From Bradyrhizobium rifense (lineage in GTDB: Bacteria; Pseudomonadota; Alphaproteobacteria; Rhizobiales; Xanthobacteraceae), in assembly GCF_008123425.1 (NCBI RefSeq), contig NZ_VSSS01000084.1:18427-82426 (forward strand): a DNA stretch of 64,000 nt. The letters are read 5' to 3'. Below are positions 1 to 8,501 of the stretch, piece after piece. Numbering within the stretch: the first letter of the stretch is position 1; every line of letters starts with the position of its first letter. The position numbers and the translations under genes were made by a program. Under the pieces are notes generated by a model. It had not been told where the DNA came from. It searched no databases and saw only the letters and a program-made list of their open reading frames with translations.

Positions 1-37
1 AATAGTCCCACGGCTTACTCCTCGCTCTAAAGCGGGA

Positions 38-62
38 AACGCACGCTCAGCGTGCCGGTTCC
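38..62 (-). promoter_or_regulatory. EcfG-type promoter, leftward
   Basis: On the minus strand the -35 GGAAC (58-62) is followed after exactly 16 bases by CGTT (38-41), the canonical alphaproteobacterial general-stress arrangement. It points out of the window, so its target lies beyond the left edge. Confidence 0.7.
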
Positions 63-121
63 TATGCGACAACGCCGCAGCCGGCCGGGAGGATGATGAC
101 GTGGTGTCTCGCGCGTCCGCA

Positions 122-146
122 GGAACCCGCGCAAAGAGCCCGCGTT
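122..146 (+). promoter_or_regulatory. EcfG-type promoter of the Rieske oxidoreductase gene
   Basis: GGAAC (122-126), 16 bases, CGTT (143-146). Transcription would begin near 153, just ahead of an ATG at 171. This excludes the longer reading frame beginning at 93 and fixes the start of the next gene. Confidence 0.8.
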
Positions 147-170
147 TTGCCTCTTTGGGTGGAGTTCAAT

Positions 171-1676
171 ATGGTCAGCACCTCGCTCTGGATGGAGACG
201 GAGATCCTGCCGGAAGCGGGAGCGCTTAAAGGCGATGTGCGCTGCGATGTCGCCGTGGTCGGCTCCGGCATCGCCGGGCTCTCGACGGCGTACGAACTCA
301 TGAAGCGCGGCCGGTCAGTCGTCGTCATTGATCGCAAAGGCATCGCAAGCGGTATGACGGCGCGCACGTCGGCGCACCTTGCGCCGCTTTGTGATGATCT
401 GATGAGCGAATTCAAGAAGCTGCGCGGCGCCGATGCCGCCAAGCTGTTCTACGAAAGTCAGGCTGCCGCCGTCGACCGGATCGAGGACATCCAGGCCGGC
501 GAGAATATTGCCTGCGACTTCCTCCGTACTAACGGCTATCTTTTTCAAGACAACGGCATGCCGGCCGATATATTCGATGAGGAGCTGGAAGCGGTGCGCG
601 AGGTCGGCGCTCCCGTTCACCGGCTGGTCGGCGTGCCCCTCAAAGGCTGCGAGAACCGGCATGTCCTTCAATATCCACGCCAAGGAAAATTCCACCCCCT
701 TAAATATCTCGCCGGACTTGCGGCCGTTTGCGAGAGCGGCGGCGTTCGTTTCTTTGCCAACAGTCCAGTGGAAGAAGTTGCCGAGCAGGACGGCGCCGTC
801 ACGCTGCGAACATCGCAAGGGCAGGTCACGGCCAGCCACGCCGTGATCGCGACCAACGCATCCATCGCCGATCGGTTTCAACTGCACACGAAGGTGGCTC
901 CCTATCGCACGTATGTCGTCGCTTTCGACATTGAACGGGGCGAACTTCCCGATGCGCTCTATTGGGACACCGAAGATCCCTACCACTATGTACGGCTGCA
1001 AACCGGCCCAGACGATCATGATTTCGTCCTTGTCGGCGGCGAAGACCATAAAAGCGGCGAGGCCAACGACGCCGACAAACGCTTTGCCCGGCTGGAAAGC
1101 TGGGCACGCGACCTGATCCCGGCTTTGGGCCGCATCACCCATCGCTGGTCGGGTCAGGTTCTCGATACGATCGACTATGCCGGCTTCATCGGCCGCGAGC
1201 CCGGCAGCGAGCGCATCTACCTCGCGATGGGAGATTCAGGCCAGGGTCTGACCCATGGCGTGATGGGCGCGATGCTGAACACGGCGCTCATTCTGGGCGA
1301 AGATCATCCCTGGAAGCCCGTCTATGCGCCGGATCGCAAGCCGCTCGCAGCGGCGCGGAACTTCCTACGCGAGAACATGACGATCCTGCAAAATCTTGCG
1401 GAATACGTGGCACCGGGTGAAATCGCTTCCCTCGAAGAGCTTGAGCCGGGTGAGGGCGCTATCCTGCGGCGGGGACTCGAAAAGATCGCCGCCTACAAGG
1501 ACAAGGCCGGCGAACTGCATCTTCATTCGGCCAGTTGCACCCATATCGGCTGTCATCTGCACTGGAATAGCTTTGAGAGCTGCTGGGACTGCCCGTGCCA
1601 CGGTTCGATCTTTGCCCCCAACGGACAGCCGATCAATGCACCGGCCGTGTCGGCCTTGCGCCCGGTGAAGGTCTAG
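171..1676 (+). CDS. FAD-dependent oxidoreductase with C-terminal Rieske domain
   Basis: A 501-residue flavoprotein of the DAO fold. An N-terminal dinucleotide-binding motif GSGIAG lies near residue 30. The C-terminus carries a Rieske [2Fe-2S] site with C-x-H at about 456-458 and C-x-x-H at about 474-477, 15 residues after the first His. The family pairs flavin chemistry with electron transfer to the iron-sulfur cluster; the substrate cannot be told from sequence. The start at 171 is chosen because GGAG sits 6 bases upstream and an EcfG-type promoter lies at 122-146. The next gene encodes a second DAO-fold protein without the Rieske domain and overlaps or abuts this one. No signal peptide is seen, so a cytoplasmic location is inferred. 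Confidence 0.88.
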   Translation: MVSTSLWMETEILPEAGALKGDVRCDVAVVGSGIAGLSTAYELMKRGRSVVVIDRKGIASGMTARTSAHLAPLCDDLMSEFKKLRGADAAKLFYESQAAAVDRIEDIQAGENIACDFLRTNGYLFQDNGMPADIFDEELEAVREVGAPVHRLVGVPLKGCENRHVLQYPRQGKFHPLKYLAGLAAVCESGGVRFFANSPVEEVAEQDGAVTLRTSQGQVTASHAVIATNASIADRFQLHTKVAPYRTYVVAFDIERGELPDALYWDTEDPYHYVRLQTGPDDHDFVLVGGEDHKSGEANDADKRFARLESWARDLIPALGRITHRWSGQVLDTIDYAGFIGREPGSERIYLAMGDSGQGLTHGVMGAMLNTALILGEDHPWKPVYAPDRKPLAAARNFLRENMTILQNLAEYVAPGEIASLEELEPGEGAILRRGLEKIAAYKDKAGELHLHSASCTHIGCHLHWNSFESCWDCPCHGSIFAPNGQPINAPAVSALRPVKV

Positions 1677-2929
1677 GGGGTCAAGGCACCTGGGAGCGTT
1701 CCATCTTCAAAAATGATGACATCGAGCAGGACGATCTGCGCAGCCCGCGCGCACCGTGGGCCGTCCTGCCGCCGCCGCCGATTGAACCGATAGCTGACAG
1801 CTTTCGATGCGAGGTGTTGATCATCGGCGCTGGCATCACCGGCGCGCTGGTGGCCGAGCGTCTGACACGGCAAGGCCGCCAAGTTGTCATTATCGATCGC
1901 GAGCTTCCCAGTCTCGGCAGCACGGTGGCCAGCACCGCCATGCTGCTCTGGGAAATCGACCGGCCACTGTTCGAACTCGCGCAGCTCTACGGCTTCGAGA
2001 AAGCCGTGCGCTGCTATCGGGCCAGCCACCATGCCGCGCAAGGCCTCCTGTCCCTGGTTGCGCATCAGGGAATTGCGTGCCAGATGCGTCCGCGTCTCTC
2101 GCTCTATCTCGCTGTCGATGACAGTCCGAAGCTTGTTCAGGATGAATACGCGCTGAGAAACCGCGCCGATCTGCCATCCCGCTATCTCGATCATGCCGCG
2201 CTTCTGAAGCGCTTTGGCATCGCGCGGGCGGACGCCCTTTTGTCAGGGGACGCGGCTGACGCCGATCCGGTGCTGCTCACGCATGGCCTGCTTGATATCG
2301 CGCTTCGGCGCGGCGCCCGCCTTCTCAAGGCTGATGCGGTTGCCTTTGATAGCGCGGGCCGGAGCGTAACCGTCGGCCTCGAAAGCGGGCTTTCGATCGA
2401 GGCGCGCTGTGTCGTGCTCGCGACCGGCTATGTAATACCCGACATCGTGAAGCCCACAGCCCAACCGGCTTCCAGCTGGGCCATTGCGACCCGGCGGCAG
2501 CCGGGCAATCTGTGGCCAGAGCAGGTGCTGATCTGGGAAGCGAGCCGGAACTATCATTATGCGCGGACTACCGCTAATGGCCGCATCATCCTTGGTGGCG
2601 AGGATGATCATGCGCTGATCGAGCCTGATGCTCGCAATGACGCAACGCCGGCAAAGATTGCTGCGCTCAAGCATTATCTGAAGGCACTTTGGCCGCAGGC
2701 CTCGGACCGGGTCGACTTCACCTGGTCGGGCGCTTTCGATACCACCCATGACGGCCTGCCGTTAATCGGCGCGGTGCCCGGCTGCAAGAATATCTTCGCC
2801 GCCTTTGGCTATGGCGGCAACGGAATTACCTTTAGTTTCCTCGCGGCGGAACTTCTGGCTGCGTTGCTTGCCGGGGGCTCTTCGCCCCTGCTCAATGATC
2901 TTGCGATTGACCGCGATATTCCTGGCTAA
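1595..2929 (+). CDS. FAD-dependent oxidoreductase (DAO family), no Rieske domain
   Basis: DAO-fold flavoprotein with LIIGAGITG close to the N-terminus and a C-terminal segment (AFGYGGNGITFS) typical of the FAD-binding end of the family. It resembles the preceding protein but lacks the Rieske domain. The open frame runs from an ATG at 1595, giving an 82-base overlap with the upstream gene and about 70 residues before the nucleotide-binding motif. That is longer than usual, so the real start is probably a non-ATG codon near 1680-1740, or a small indel hides it. Probably co-transcribed with the Rieske protein. Substrate unknown. Confidence 0.8.
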   Translation: MPRFDLCPQRTADQCTGRVGLAPGEGLGGQGTWERSIFKNDDIEQDDLRSPRAPWAVLPPPPIEPIADSFRCEVLIIGAGITGALVAERLTRQGRQVVIIDRELPSLGSTVASTAMLLWEIDRPLFELAQLYGFEKAVRCYRASHHAAQGLLSLVAHQGIACQMRPRLSLYLAVDDSPKLVQDEYALRNRADLPSRYLDHAALLKRFGIARADALLSGDAADADPVLLTHGLLDIALRRGARLLKADAVAFDSAGRSVTVGLESGLSIEARCVVLATGYVIPDIVKPTAQPASSWAIATRRQPGNLWPEQVLIWEASRNYHYARTTANGRIILGGEDDHALIEPDARNDATPAKIAALKHYLKALWPQASDRVDFTWSGAFDTTHDGLPLIGAVPGCKNIFAAFGYGGNGITFSFLAAELLAALLAGGSSPLLNDLAIDRDIPG

Positions 2930-3108
2930 CGGCGCGCGATCAGGCTGCCTAGCATGAAGGCGACGAGTAGCGAGGGCAGCGGCGCCTCTCGCACCACGTC
3001 GCGCAGAAAGGCGAGCGCCTGGCCTGGCGGCTGCCCTTCTTCCGGGCTTTGCCGCACAGTGCGGGCGGTCTCACGCACGCCTTCCGAAACGTCCTTCACT
3101 TTTGCCAT
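2926..3108 (-). CDS. small membrane-anchored stress-type protein, 60 aa
   Basis: Short protein beginning MAKVKDVSEG. It has a charged Glu/Arg-rich first half, then PLPSLLVAFMLGSLIARR, a single C-terminal hydrophobic stretch ending in Arg-Arg. The layout resembles small DUF883/YqjD-like membrane-anchored proteins, but it is too short to assign. It is convergent with the flavoprotein gene, sharing its last 4 bases. The start at 3108 is preferred over a longer frame reaching 3276, because the upstream extension is Arg/Trp-rich and looks non-coding. Function unknown. Confidence 0.5.
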   Translation of the reverse strand: MAKVKDVSEGVRETARTVRQSPEEGQPPGQALAFLRDVVREAPLPSLLVAFMLGSLIARR

Positions 3109-3205
3109 AGGCGTCTTCGCTGTCCATCTGATCCTCCTCCGGCATATCCAACAAGCCACGCTCATGGATGCCCAGTCGTTCCTCCACCGTTCTGTCCTTC
3201 GCCAT
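3071..3205 (-). CDS. possible acidic small protein, 44 aa
   Basis: A short frame reads MAKDRTVEERLGIHER and continues with an acidic middle section and a basic end. Its composition looks protein-like and it overlaps the start of the downstream 60-aa gene, as in a translationally coupled pair. No family recognised. It could be chance; only conservation in related genomes would decide. Confidence 0.3.
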   Translation of the reverse strand: MAKDRTVEERLGIHERGLLDMPEEDQMDSEDAYGKSEGRFGRRA

Positions 3206-3346
3206 GAAGCCGTTGTTGTGAAGTGAACCATCGGCGGAAGCTTGCCTCGGCGCCTAAGACGAAAGACGGAGAGCAAGCCCCAGCGACTCCGCTTATCGTG
3301 GCGTAATGGTCTGTCCTCGCGTGTGCCGTACGGAAGACCCGATTTA

Positions 3347-3372
3347 GGAACTTCTGATCTCGGCCGGGCGTT
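3347..3372 (+). promoter_or_regulatory. EcfG-type promoter of the kinase-regulator operon
   Basis: GGAAC (3347-3351), 17 bases, CGTT (3369-3372), about 105 bases before the kinase start. It lies in the 270-base intergenic stretch between the small minus-strand genes and the kinase. Confidence 0.75.
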
Positions 3373-3477
3373 TAGCCATGTTTCGCGGAGTCGGGAACCA
3401 ACCGGCCAAGGCGACCCAGGGGCAGGAAAAACAATGGTGCCGCACCCCTCTTGGTCCTGGCGCGGGGGATGAGACTT

Positions 3478-6189
3478 ATGAATATTCAGCAGACGGCGGT
3501 CGATCTTGACAGTCTCGAGCCGCTCGCAGCGCTCGGTTTACAAAGCCCGTCACCCGCTTTCCTCGCGCAGCTTCCCATCGCGATCCACGCCTGTGACGCG
3601 GAGGGGCGCATTCTGTGGTTCAATTCACGCGCGGCGGATTTGTGGGGCCGCGCGCCGCGGGTTGGCGACAATAGCGAACTCTTCTGCGGCTCCTACAAGC
3701 TCTTCCTTGATGGACGGCCGATCTCGCGCGAGCAGACGCCAATGGCCAAAGTGCTGCGGACCGGCGCTCCGGTCCGTGGCCTCGAAGGTCGCCTGGAAAG
3801 GCCCGATGGCTCACACGTCTGGGTCACCATCCATATTGCGCCGGTCTTCGATGAGGACGGTGTCCTGGCCGGGGCCATCAACTGCTTTCACGAGCGCATC
3901 GGCGGCCGACTCGAAATGTCCGACGCCCGTTCCGACGACTGGATGCAGGCCCGCGATGAACGACTTGCCGCCACCTATGAGCATGTCGGCGCCGGCATCG
4001 TCGAAATCGATCGCGACGGCCGCATGCTACGGGTCAACCAGCAGCTTTGCCGGCTGACCGGATATACGGCTTCCGAGCTTTTGGGACGAACGATCTTCGA
4101 GGAGACGCTGCCCGAAGATATTGCCGAGGACCGCGCGCAATTCAGCCGCCAGATCGCGGGCGAATTCGATCGCTACAGCATCGAGAAGCGCATCTACCAT
4201 AAGGATGGCGGACATATCTGGGCGGCCGTCACGTCATCGAGCATTCGCGACGTCGCCGGCAATTTTCTCTACGCCGTTCGTGTGCAGCACGACATTACGG
4301 ACCGCAAGCGCGCCGAACAGTCGCTCGCCCGGAGCATGGAAGAGCAGGCCGCGTTGTTTGCCTTCTCGGAAAGGCTGCAGCACTGCCAGACGGCCGAGCA
4401 AGTCCACGAAGCCGCGCTTGATGCCATCACGCGCGCGCTGGGTTGCACGCTCGCCTCGATCCTGCTGTATGATCAGGCCGACATCATGCGGTTCGTGGCC
4501 TGGCGCGACCTCTCGGAAGCCTACCGCAGGAGGGTGGAAGGACATTCCCCGTGGGATCGCGGTGAGATCAGGCCGACGCCGGTCTGCATCGAAGATGTCG
4601 GCAGCAGCGAACTGCCTGATGATCTGAAGCAGACAATCCTCAATGAAGGCGTTCAAGCCGCGGCCTTTACGCCTATTGTCCAGGATGGCCGGCTTGCCGG
4701 CAAGTTCATGGCCTACCATAGCGAGCCACACCACTTCACACCGTCCGAGCTCGACACGGCGCTCACGCTGGCACGGCTGCTCGGTTTTGCCCTTGCGCGT
4801 CTTGCTGGCGAAGAGGCCCGCCGCCTGGCCGAGCGCGATGCCCAGCAACTCGCGGCCATCGTTCAATCGTCGGTCGATGCCATCGTCAGCAAGAATCTCG
4901 ACGGCATTATCCAGACTTGGAATGATGGCGCCCGGCGTCTGTTTGGCTACAGCCGGGATGAGGTTGTGGGCCGATCGATCACGATGCTCATTCCGCCCGA
5001 CCGGGAGGATGAGGAGCCGCGAATTCTGGCCAAGATCAAGGCCGGTGAGCGGGTGGATCATTTCGAGACCGTGCGTCGCCGCAAAGATGGCAGTCTGGTC
5101 GACATTTCGCTGACAATCTCGCCGATCCGCGATCGCATGGGTCGCGTGATTGGAGCCTCAAAGATCGCCCGCGACATCACCGAACGCAAGCTCGCCGAAA
5201 GAAGATTGCAGGAGAGCGAACAACGGTTGCAGGAATTGCTCGACGCCATACCGGCCGCCATCTATACGACCGATGCCGACGGCAAGATCACCTATTTCAA
5301 CCAGACAGCCGTCGAATTTGCCGGCCGGACACCGTCGCTCGGCAGCGACGAATGGTGCGTGACCTGGAACCTCTATCTTCCCGACGGCACGCCGTTGCCG
5401 CATGATCAATGCCCGATGGCCATTGCCCTCAAAGAAGGCCGTCCGGTGCGCGGGGTCGAAGCGGTTGCCGAACGGCCCGATGGCACACGCGTTCCCTTCA
5501 TCCCGTTCCCGACGCCCCTGTTCGATGCATCCGGCCGAGTCACCGGTGCCATCAATATGCTGGTTGATTTGAGCGAGCGAAAGCAGGCCGAAACGCAGCA
5601 GCGCCTGCTGCTCAATGAGCTCAACCACCGCACCAAGAACAACATGCAGATGCTCCAGGGGCTCCTATACACGGCGGCCCGCAGCGCCCGGAGCGAGGAG
5701 GCCCGGCGTGTGCTCGACGATGCCTGTAGCCGGATCGCCGCTATGGCCGCTGCCCAGCGTGTTCTCTATGGCACCACCGACGCGACCAGCTTCGCCGCGG
5801 ATGAGTTTCTCGGCGCCGTGGTCGAAACGATCCAGCAGACGCTGCCAGCGGGAATCAAGATCACGCGCACGTCGGCAACCGGTGCGCTATCCAATGATAT
5901 TGCCATGCCGCTCGCCCTGATCCTCAATGAATTGCTGACTAACGCAGCCAAGCACGGGATCAGCGATCCGGCCGCCGACAGCATTCGCGTCAGCCTTGTT
6001 GAATATGATGGACAGTTCGAGCTTTATGTCGAGGATGACGGGCCCGGATTTGACTTGAATGCGGTGCGGCAAACTTCGTCGGGCCTGCGTCTGGTACTTG
6101 GCCTTGCCCGCCAGCTCCATGCTGAGCTTACCGTGAGCCGGTCGCCTTCGCGCGCTACCCTTCGCTTCGGCGCATCGCGAGGTGCATGA
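3478..6189 (+). CDS. multi-PAS/GAF sensor histidine kinase (HisKA_2/HWE type)
   Basis: A soluble kinase of about 903 residues. Order: PAS (about 25-140), PAS with PAC (165-285), GAF (300-450), PAS (460-580), PAS (590-710), dimerisation/phosphoacceptor region with NHRTKNN and the likely phospho-His at 717, then an ATPase domain with N-box (ILNELLTNAAKHG) and EDDGPGF. No transmembrane segment, so cytoplasmic sensing of redox, light or ligand is inferred. The HxxKN type of phosphoacceptor belongs to the HisKA_2/HWE group, members of which feed the PhyR-EcfG stress pathway in alphaproteobacteria. The start could also be 3469 or 3451; 3478 is preferred because of the G-rich stretch 9 bases upstream. 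It overlaps the receiver gene by 4 bases. Confidence 0.9.
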   Translation: MNIQQTAVDLDSLEPLAALGLQSPSPAFLAQLPIAIHACDAEGRILWFNSRAADLWGRAPRVGDNSELFCGSYKLFLDGRPISREQTPMAKVLRTGAPVRGLEGRLERPDGSHVWVTIHIAPVFDEDGVLAGAINCFHERIGGRLEMSDARSDDWMQARDERLAATYEHVGAGIVEIDRDGRMLRVNQQLCRLTGYTASELLGRTIFEETLPEDIAEDRAQFSRQIAGEFDRYSIEKRIYHKDGGHIWAAVTSSSIRDVAGNFLYAVRVQHDITDRKRAEQSLARSMEEQAALFAFSERLQHCQTAEQVHEAALDAITRALGCTLASILLYDQADIMRFVAWRDLSEAYRRRVEGHSPWDRGEIRPTPVCIEDVGSSELPDDLKQTILNEGVQAAAFTPIVQDGRLAGKFMAYHSEPHHFTPSELDTALTLARLLGFALARLAGEEARRLAERDAQQLAAIVQSSVDAIVSKNLDGIIQTWNDGARRLFGYSRDEVVGRSITMLIPPDREDEEPRILAKIKAGERVDHFETVRRRKDGSLVDISLTISPIRDRMGRVIGASKIARDITERKLAERRLQESEQRLQELLDAIPAAIYTTDADGKITYFNQTAVEFAGRTPSLGSDEWCVTWNLYLPDGTPLPHDQCPMAIALKEGRPVRGVEAVAERPDGTRVPFIPFPTPLFDASGRVTGAINMLVDLSERKQAETQQRLLLNELNHRTKNNMQMLQGLLYTAARSARSEEARRVLDDACSRIAAMAAAQRVLYGTTDATSFAADEFLGAVVETIQQTLPAGIKITRTSATGALSNDIAMPLALILNELLTNAAKHGISDPAADSIRVSLVEYDGQFELYVEDDGPGFDLNAVRQTSSGLRLVLGLARQLHAELTVSRSPSRATLRFGASRGA

Positions 6190-6668
6190 TGACGCAGCCG
6201 AGCATGTCCGATAGTCATGAGCTGGCTGCTCCGACCGATCGTCCGCCTGATGATAAAGTGGCGCCCGCCGCCGACGAAGCGAACGATCGTGTTGATCAGT
6301 CCCGCGCGGTTCTGATCGTCGAAGACGATTTTCTGATTGCCATGCAGGCCGAAGCCGCGTTGCTCGATGCCGGCTTTCGAGTGACCGGCATTGCAACCAC
6401 CGCCGAGGAAGCCTTGACGATGGCGAGGGAACAGAAGCCGGCCCTTGCCATCATGGATATACGTTTGGCCGGCCGACGCGACGGCGTCGAGGCAGCCGGT
6501 GATCTCTTTCGCGAACTTGGCTTGCGCTGTGTCTTTGCTACGGCCCATGATGATTTCTTGACCCGCACGCGGGCCGAGCCGTTCGCGCCGCTGGGCTGGC
6601 TCTCGAAGCCTTATACTATGGCTTCCCTGACGAGCGTGGTCCGTGCATCGCTGGCGCGGCCAGCCTAG
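6186..6668 (+). CDS. single-domain response regulator (receiver only)
   Basis: 160 residues: a variable 40-residue N-terminal tail, then one receiver domain. The acidic pocket is in VEDDF (about 45-49), the phospho-acceptor Asp is at 91 in MDIRLAG, and the conserved Lys is in LSKPY. No output domain follows, so it acts by protein contact or as a phosphate sink. Its ATG overlaps the kinase stop (ATGA), making it the likely cognate partner. Receiver-only regulators paired with HWE/HisKA_2 kinases tune the general stress response in several alphaproteobacteria; that role here is inference, supported by the promoter ahead of the operon. Confidence 0.88.
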   Translation: MMTQPSMSDSHELAAPTDRPPDDKVAPAADEANDRVDQSRAVLIVEDDFLIAMQAEAALLDAGFRVTGIATTAEEALTMAREQKPALAIMDIRLAGRRDGVEAAGDLFRELGLRCVFATAHDDFLTRTRAEPFAPLGWLSKPYTMASLTSVVRASLARPA

Positions 6669-6713
6669 CTTCTCCGCGTCCAGCGTCGATGCCGCGACAC
6701 TTCCGCCTCGATA

Positions 6714-6738
6714 GGAACAACCGCAGCGCCTGGCTGTT
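6714..6738 (+). promoter_or_regulatory. EcfG-like promoter of manganese catalase
   Basis: GGAAC (6714-6718), 16 bases, TGTT (6735-6738), about 36 bases before the catalase ATG. The -10 differs from CGTT by one base; the same variant occurs at 47159-47183. Confidence 0.6.
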
Positions 6739-6773
6739 CGGGAGTCATCTCCCTTCAAGCCCGAGGCTCTTCC

Positions 6774-8049
6774 ATGTATCACCACGTCAAGAAGTTGATG
6801 TTCACCGTCCGCGTCGATGAGCCGGACCCGCGTTTTGGCAACATGCTTCTTGAACAGTTCGGCGGCGCCAATGGCGAACTTGCAGCAGCAATGCAATATT
6901 CGATCCAGGGACTCAATTGCGAAGACCCGGATCGCAAGGACCTCCTGATGGATATCGGAACCGAAGAGCTGAGCCATCTGGAAGTCGTCGGTACGCTGGC
7001 CCGCATGCATCTCAAGCCGGCGAAGTTTGATCGCCAGGCGGCCGAGGCCGATCCGCTGATCGCGATCGCGGGTGGGGGCGGCGTGAACCTCTTCAATTCG
7101 CAAGGCAATGCCTGGACCGCCGATTACCTGAAGATCACGGGCGAACTGGACGTGGACCTGCGCAGCAATATTGCCGCCGAAGCGCGGGCGAAGATCGTCT
7201 ACGAACGCCTGATCAACTTTACTGACGACGCCGGCACTAAGGACGCCTTGCAGGTTCCTCATGACCCGCGAAATCACCCATATGAAGGCATTCTCGCTCG
7301 CCCTCGAGAGCATGAGCAAGCCGGCCTTCAGCATTGGCCGCATCGCGCCCACACCGGGTCTCGTCGACCAGTTCTTCAACGACTCCACGGGCACCGGCGA
7401 TCATGGTGAGATCGACACCCGCGGGCCCTGGAACGAGGGCGGCGAATGGGTCTTCACGGAATCGCCGGCCATTCAGGCCGGGGAACCAGGACCCGCGGCG
7501 GCTATCGTCACCGAAAGCTCACCGCCGGTCGACGAGGCCGGTCTTGGCGACCTGCTGATCGACGAGCTCCGCGACATCCTTCACGCCGAGAAGCAGTTGA
7601 CGAAGGCGCTTCCCAAGATGGCGGAAGCGGCGCGATTCGACCAGTTGCGCGAGCTGTTCGAGCTGCATCTCGGCGAGACCGAAACCCAGATCGAGCGCAT
7701 CAATGAATGCTTTGAGTTGCTCGGCAAGTCCGCGCGCGCCAAGCCCTGCAAGGGCATGATGGGTCTTGTCGAAGAAGGTCAGGAAGTCATGACCGAGGGC
7801 GAGGAGAAGGAAGACGCCGCGGCCGACCTCGCCCTGATCGGCGCGGCGCAGCGGGTCGAGCATTATGAGATTGCCGGCTAGACGACAGCGCGCAACCTTG
7901 CCCAGCAGCTACGCCATAGCGCCGTCGTCAGCCTCCTATCGAAGTCACTGGCAGAAGAGGAAAACGCGGACCAATTGCTCAACCAGGTCGCGCGGTCCCT
8001 GATGTCCGTCGCCAAGATGCCGGCCGCCGTCGAACAGACCGAACAGTAG
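6774..8049 (+). pseudogene. manganese catalase fused to DUF892 domain, frameshifted and with an amber codon
   Basis: The first 160 residues are a manganese catalase: ligands are visible in NGELAAAMQY, TEELSHLEVVG and AAEARAKIVYERL. An extra base near 7253 (CAG-G-TTC) breaks the frame. The family continues in another frame as FLMTREITHMKAF with the last His ligand. That frame runs without interruption into a DUF892 (YciE-type ferritin-like) domain starting near 7540 (LIDELRDILHAEKQL). A TAG at 7879-7881 stands where the family has Tyr, and the reading continues in frame to a true stop at 8047-8049. Catalase removes hydrogen peroxide using a dimanganese centre; DUF892 function is unknown. Two independent lesions suggest a real pseudogene, although the first could be a sequencing indel. 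Confidence 0.8.
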
Positions 8050-8137
8050 GCGGATGAGGGCGGTCCCGAGCAATGCCACGGTAACTGCGCAGCTTTGAGT
8101 CTGCGTCAGCCGCCGTGCCTTGCTGTAGTCGGAGGCG

Positions 8138-8490
8138 TTGCCGATGTCGTCCATCGTCCCTCAGCGTGACGAGCAGGACATCTATCTCGTTGAAGACGAT
8201 GGTGGCGCCTCGGGCCCTGTCTGGTGCGAGGCGCCCGTCCTTGGCAACGACTTCGAAGCCGTTGTGATGGATCTGCTGGAGGGAAACTATCAATGCCCGC
8301 GCCGGGTCGCGGTCTATCGCTCAAGGTTGGGTGCGCGATGCGTCGGCCGAGGTGGTTCACGAATTGCGGCGGCGCTGCGATCTCCAGCTCCGCGATATAC
8401 CGGAGGCCCTGCATGCCTTTACCGACCGCTATGAAGGACGCTTCGCGGACGTGCAATTGCCGTTGCCAAAACCAATAGGCATTAGGCCTT
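8138..8490 (+). pseudogene. frameshifted small conserved protein (YLVEDD family)
   Basis: Two adjoining frames together give one protein of about 115 residues. The first starts at 8138 and includes DIYLVEDDGG and VVMDLLEGNYQCPRRV; the second picks up near 8312 with AQGWVRDASAEVVHELRRR. I recall such short proteins in rhizobial genomes but cannot name a function. The second frame stays open into the downstream ureohydrolase, producing an artificial longer ORF starting at 8331. The frame change lies around 8308-8320. Confidence 0.45.
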
Positions 8491-8501
8491 CCACACACGC
8501 C

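Noticed and set aside
93..170. Longer start for the Rieske flavoprotein
   Set aside because: It would begin upstream of the predicted -35 element, has no ribosome site, and adds 26 residues that do not fit the family.
315..1142. 275-residue minus-strand open frame
   Set aside because: Antisense to the Rieske flavoprotein gene, no family features.
3178..3182. Minus-strand GGAAC near the small genes at 2.9-3.2 kb
   Set aside because: The -10 position gives GCGT or CGTG, and the site lies inside the putative 44-residue frame, so support is too weak.
6024..7394. 456-residue open frame on the minus strand
   Set aside because: It runs antisense to the kinase end, the response regulator and the catalase, all with clear domains; composition is that of a shadow frame.
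8331..8501. N-terminal extension of the ureohydrolase
   Set aside because: The extra 57 residues belong to a separate broken small protein; the ATG at 8502 fits the family start.
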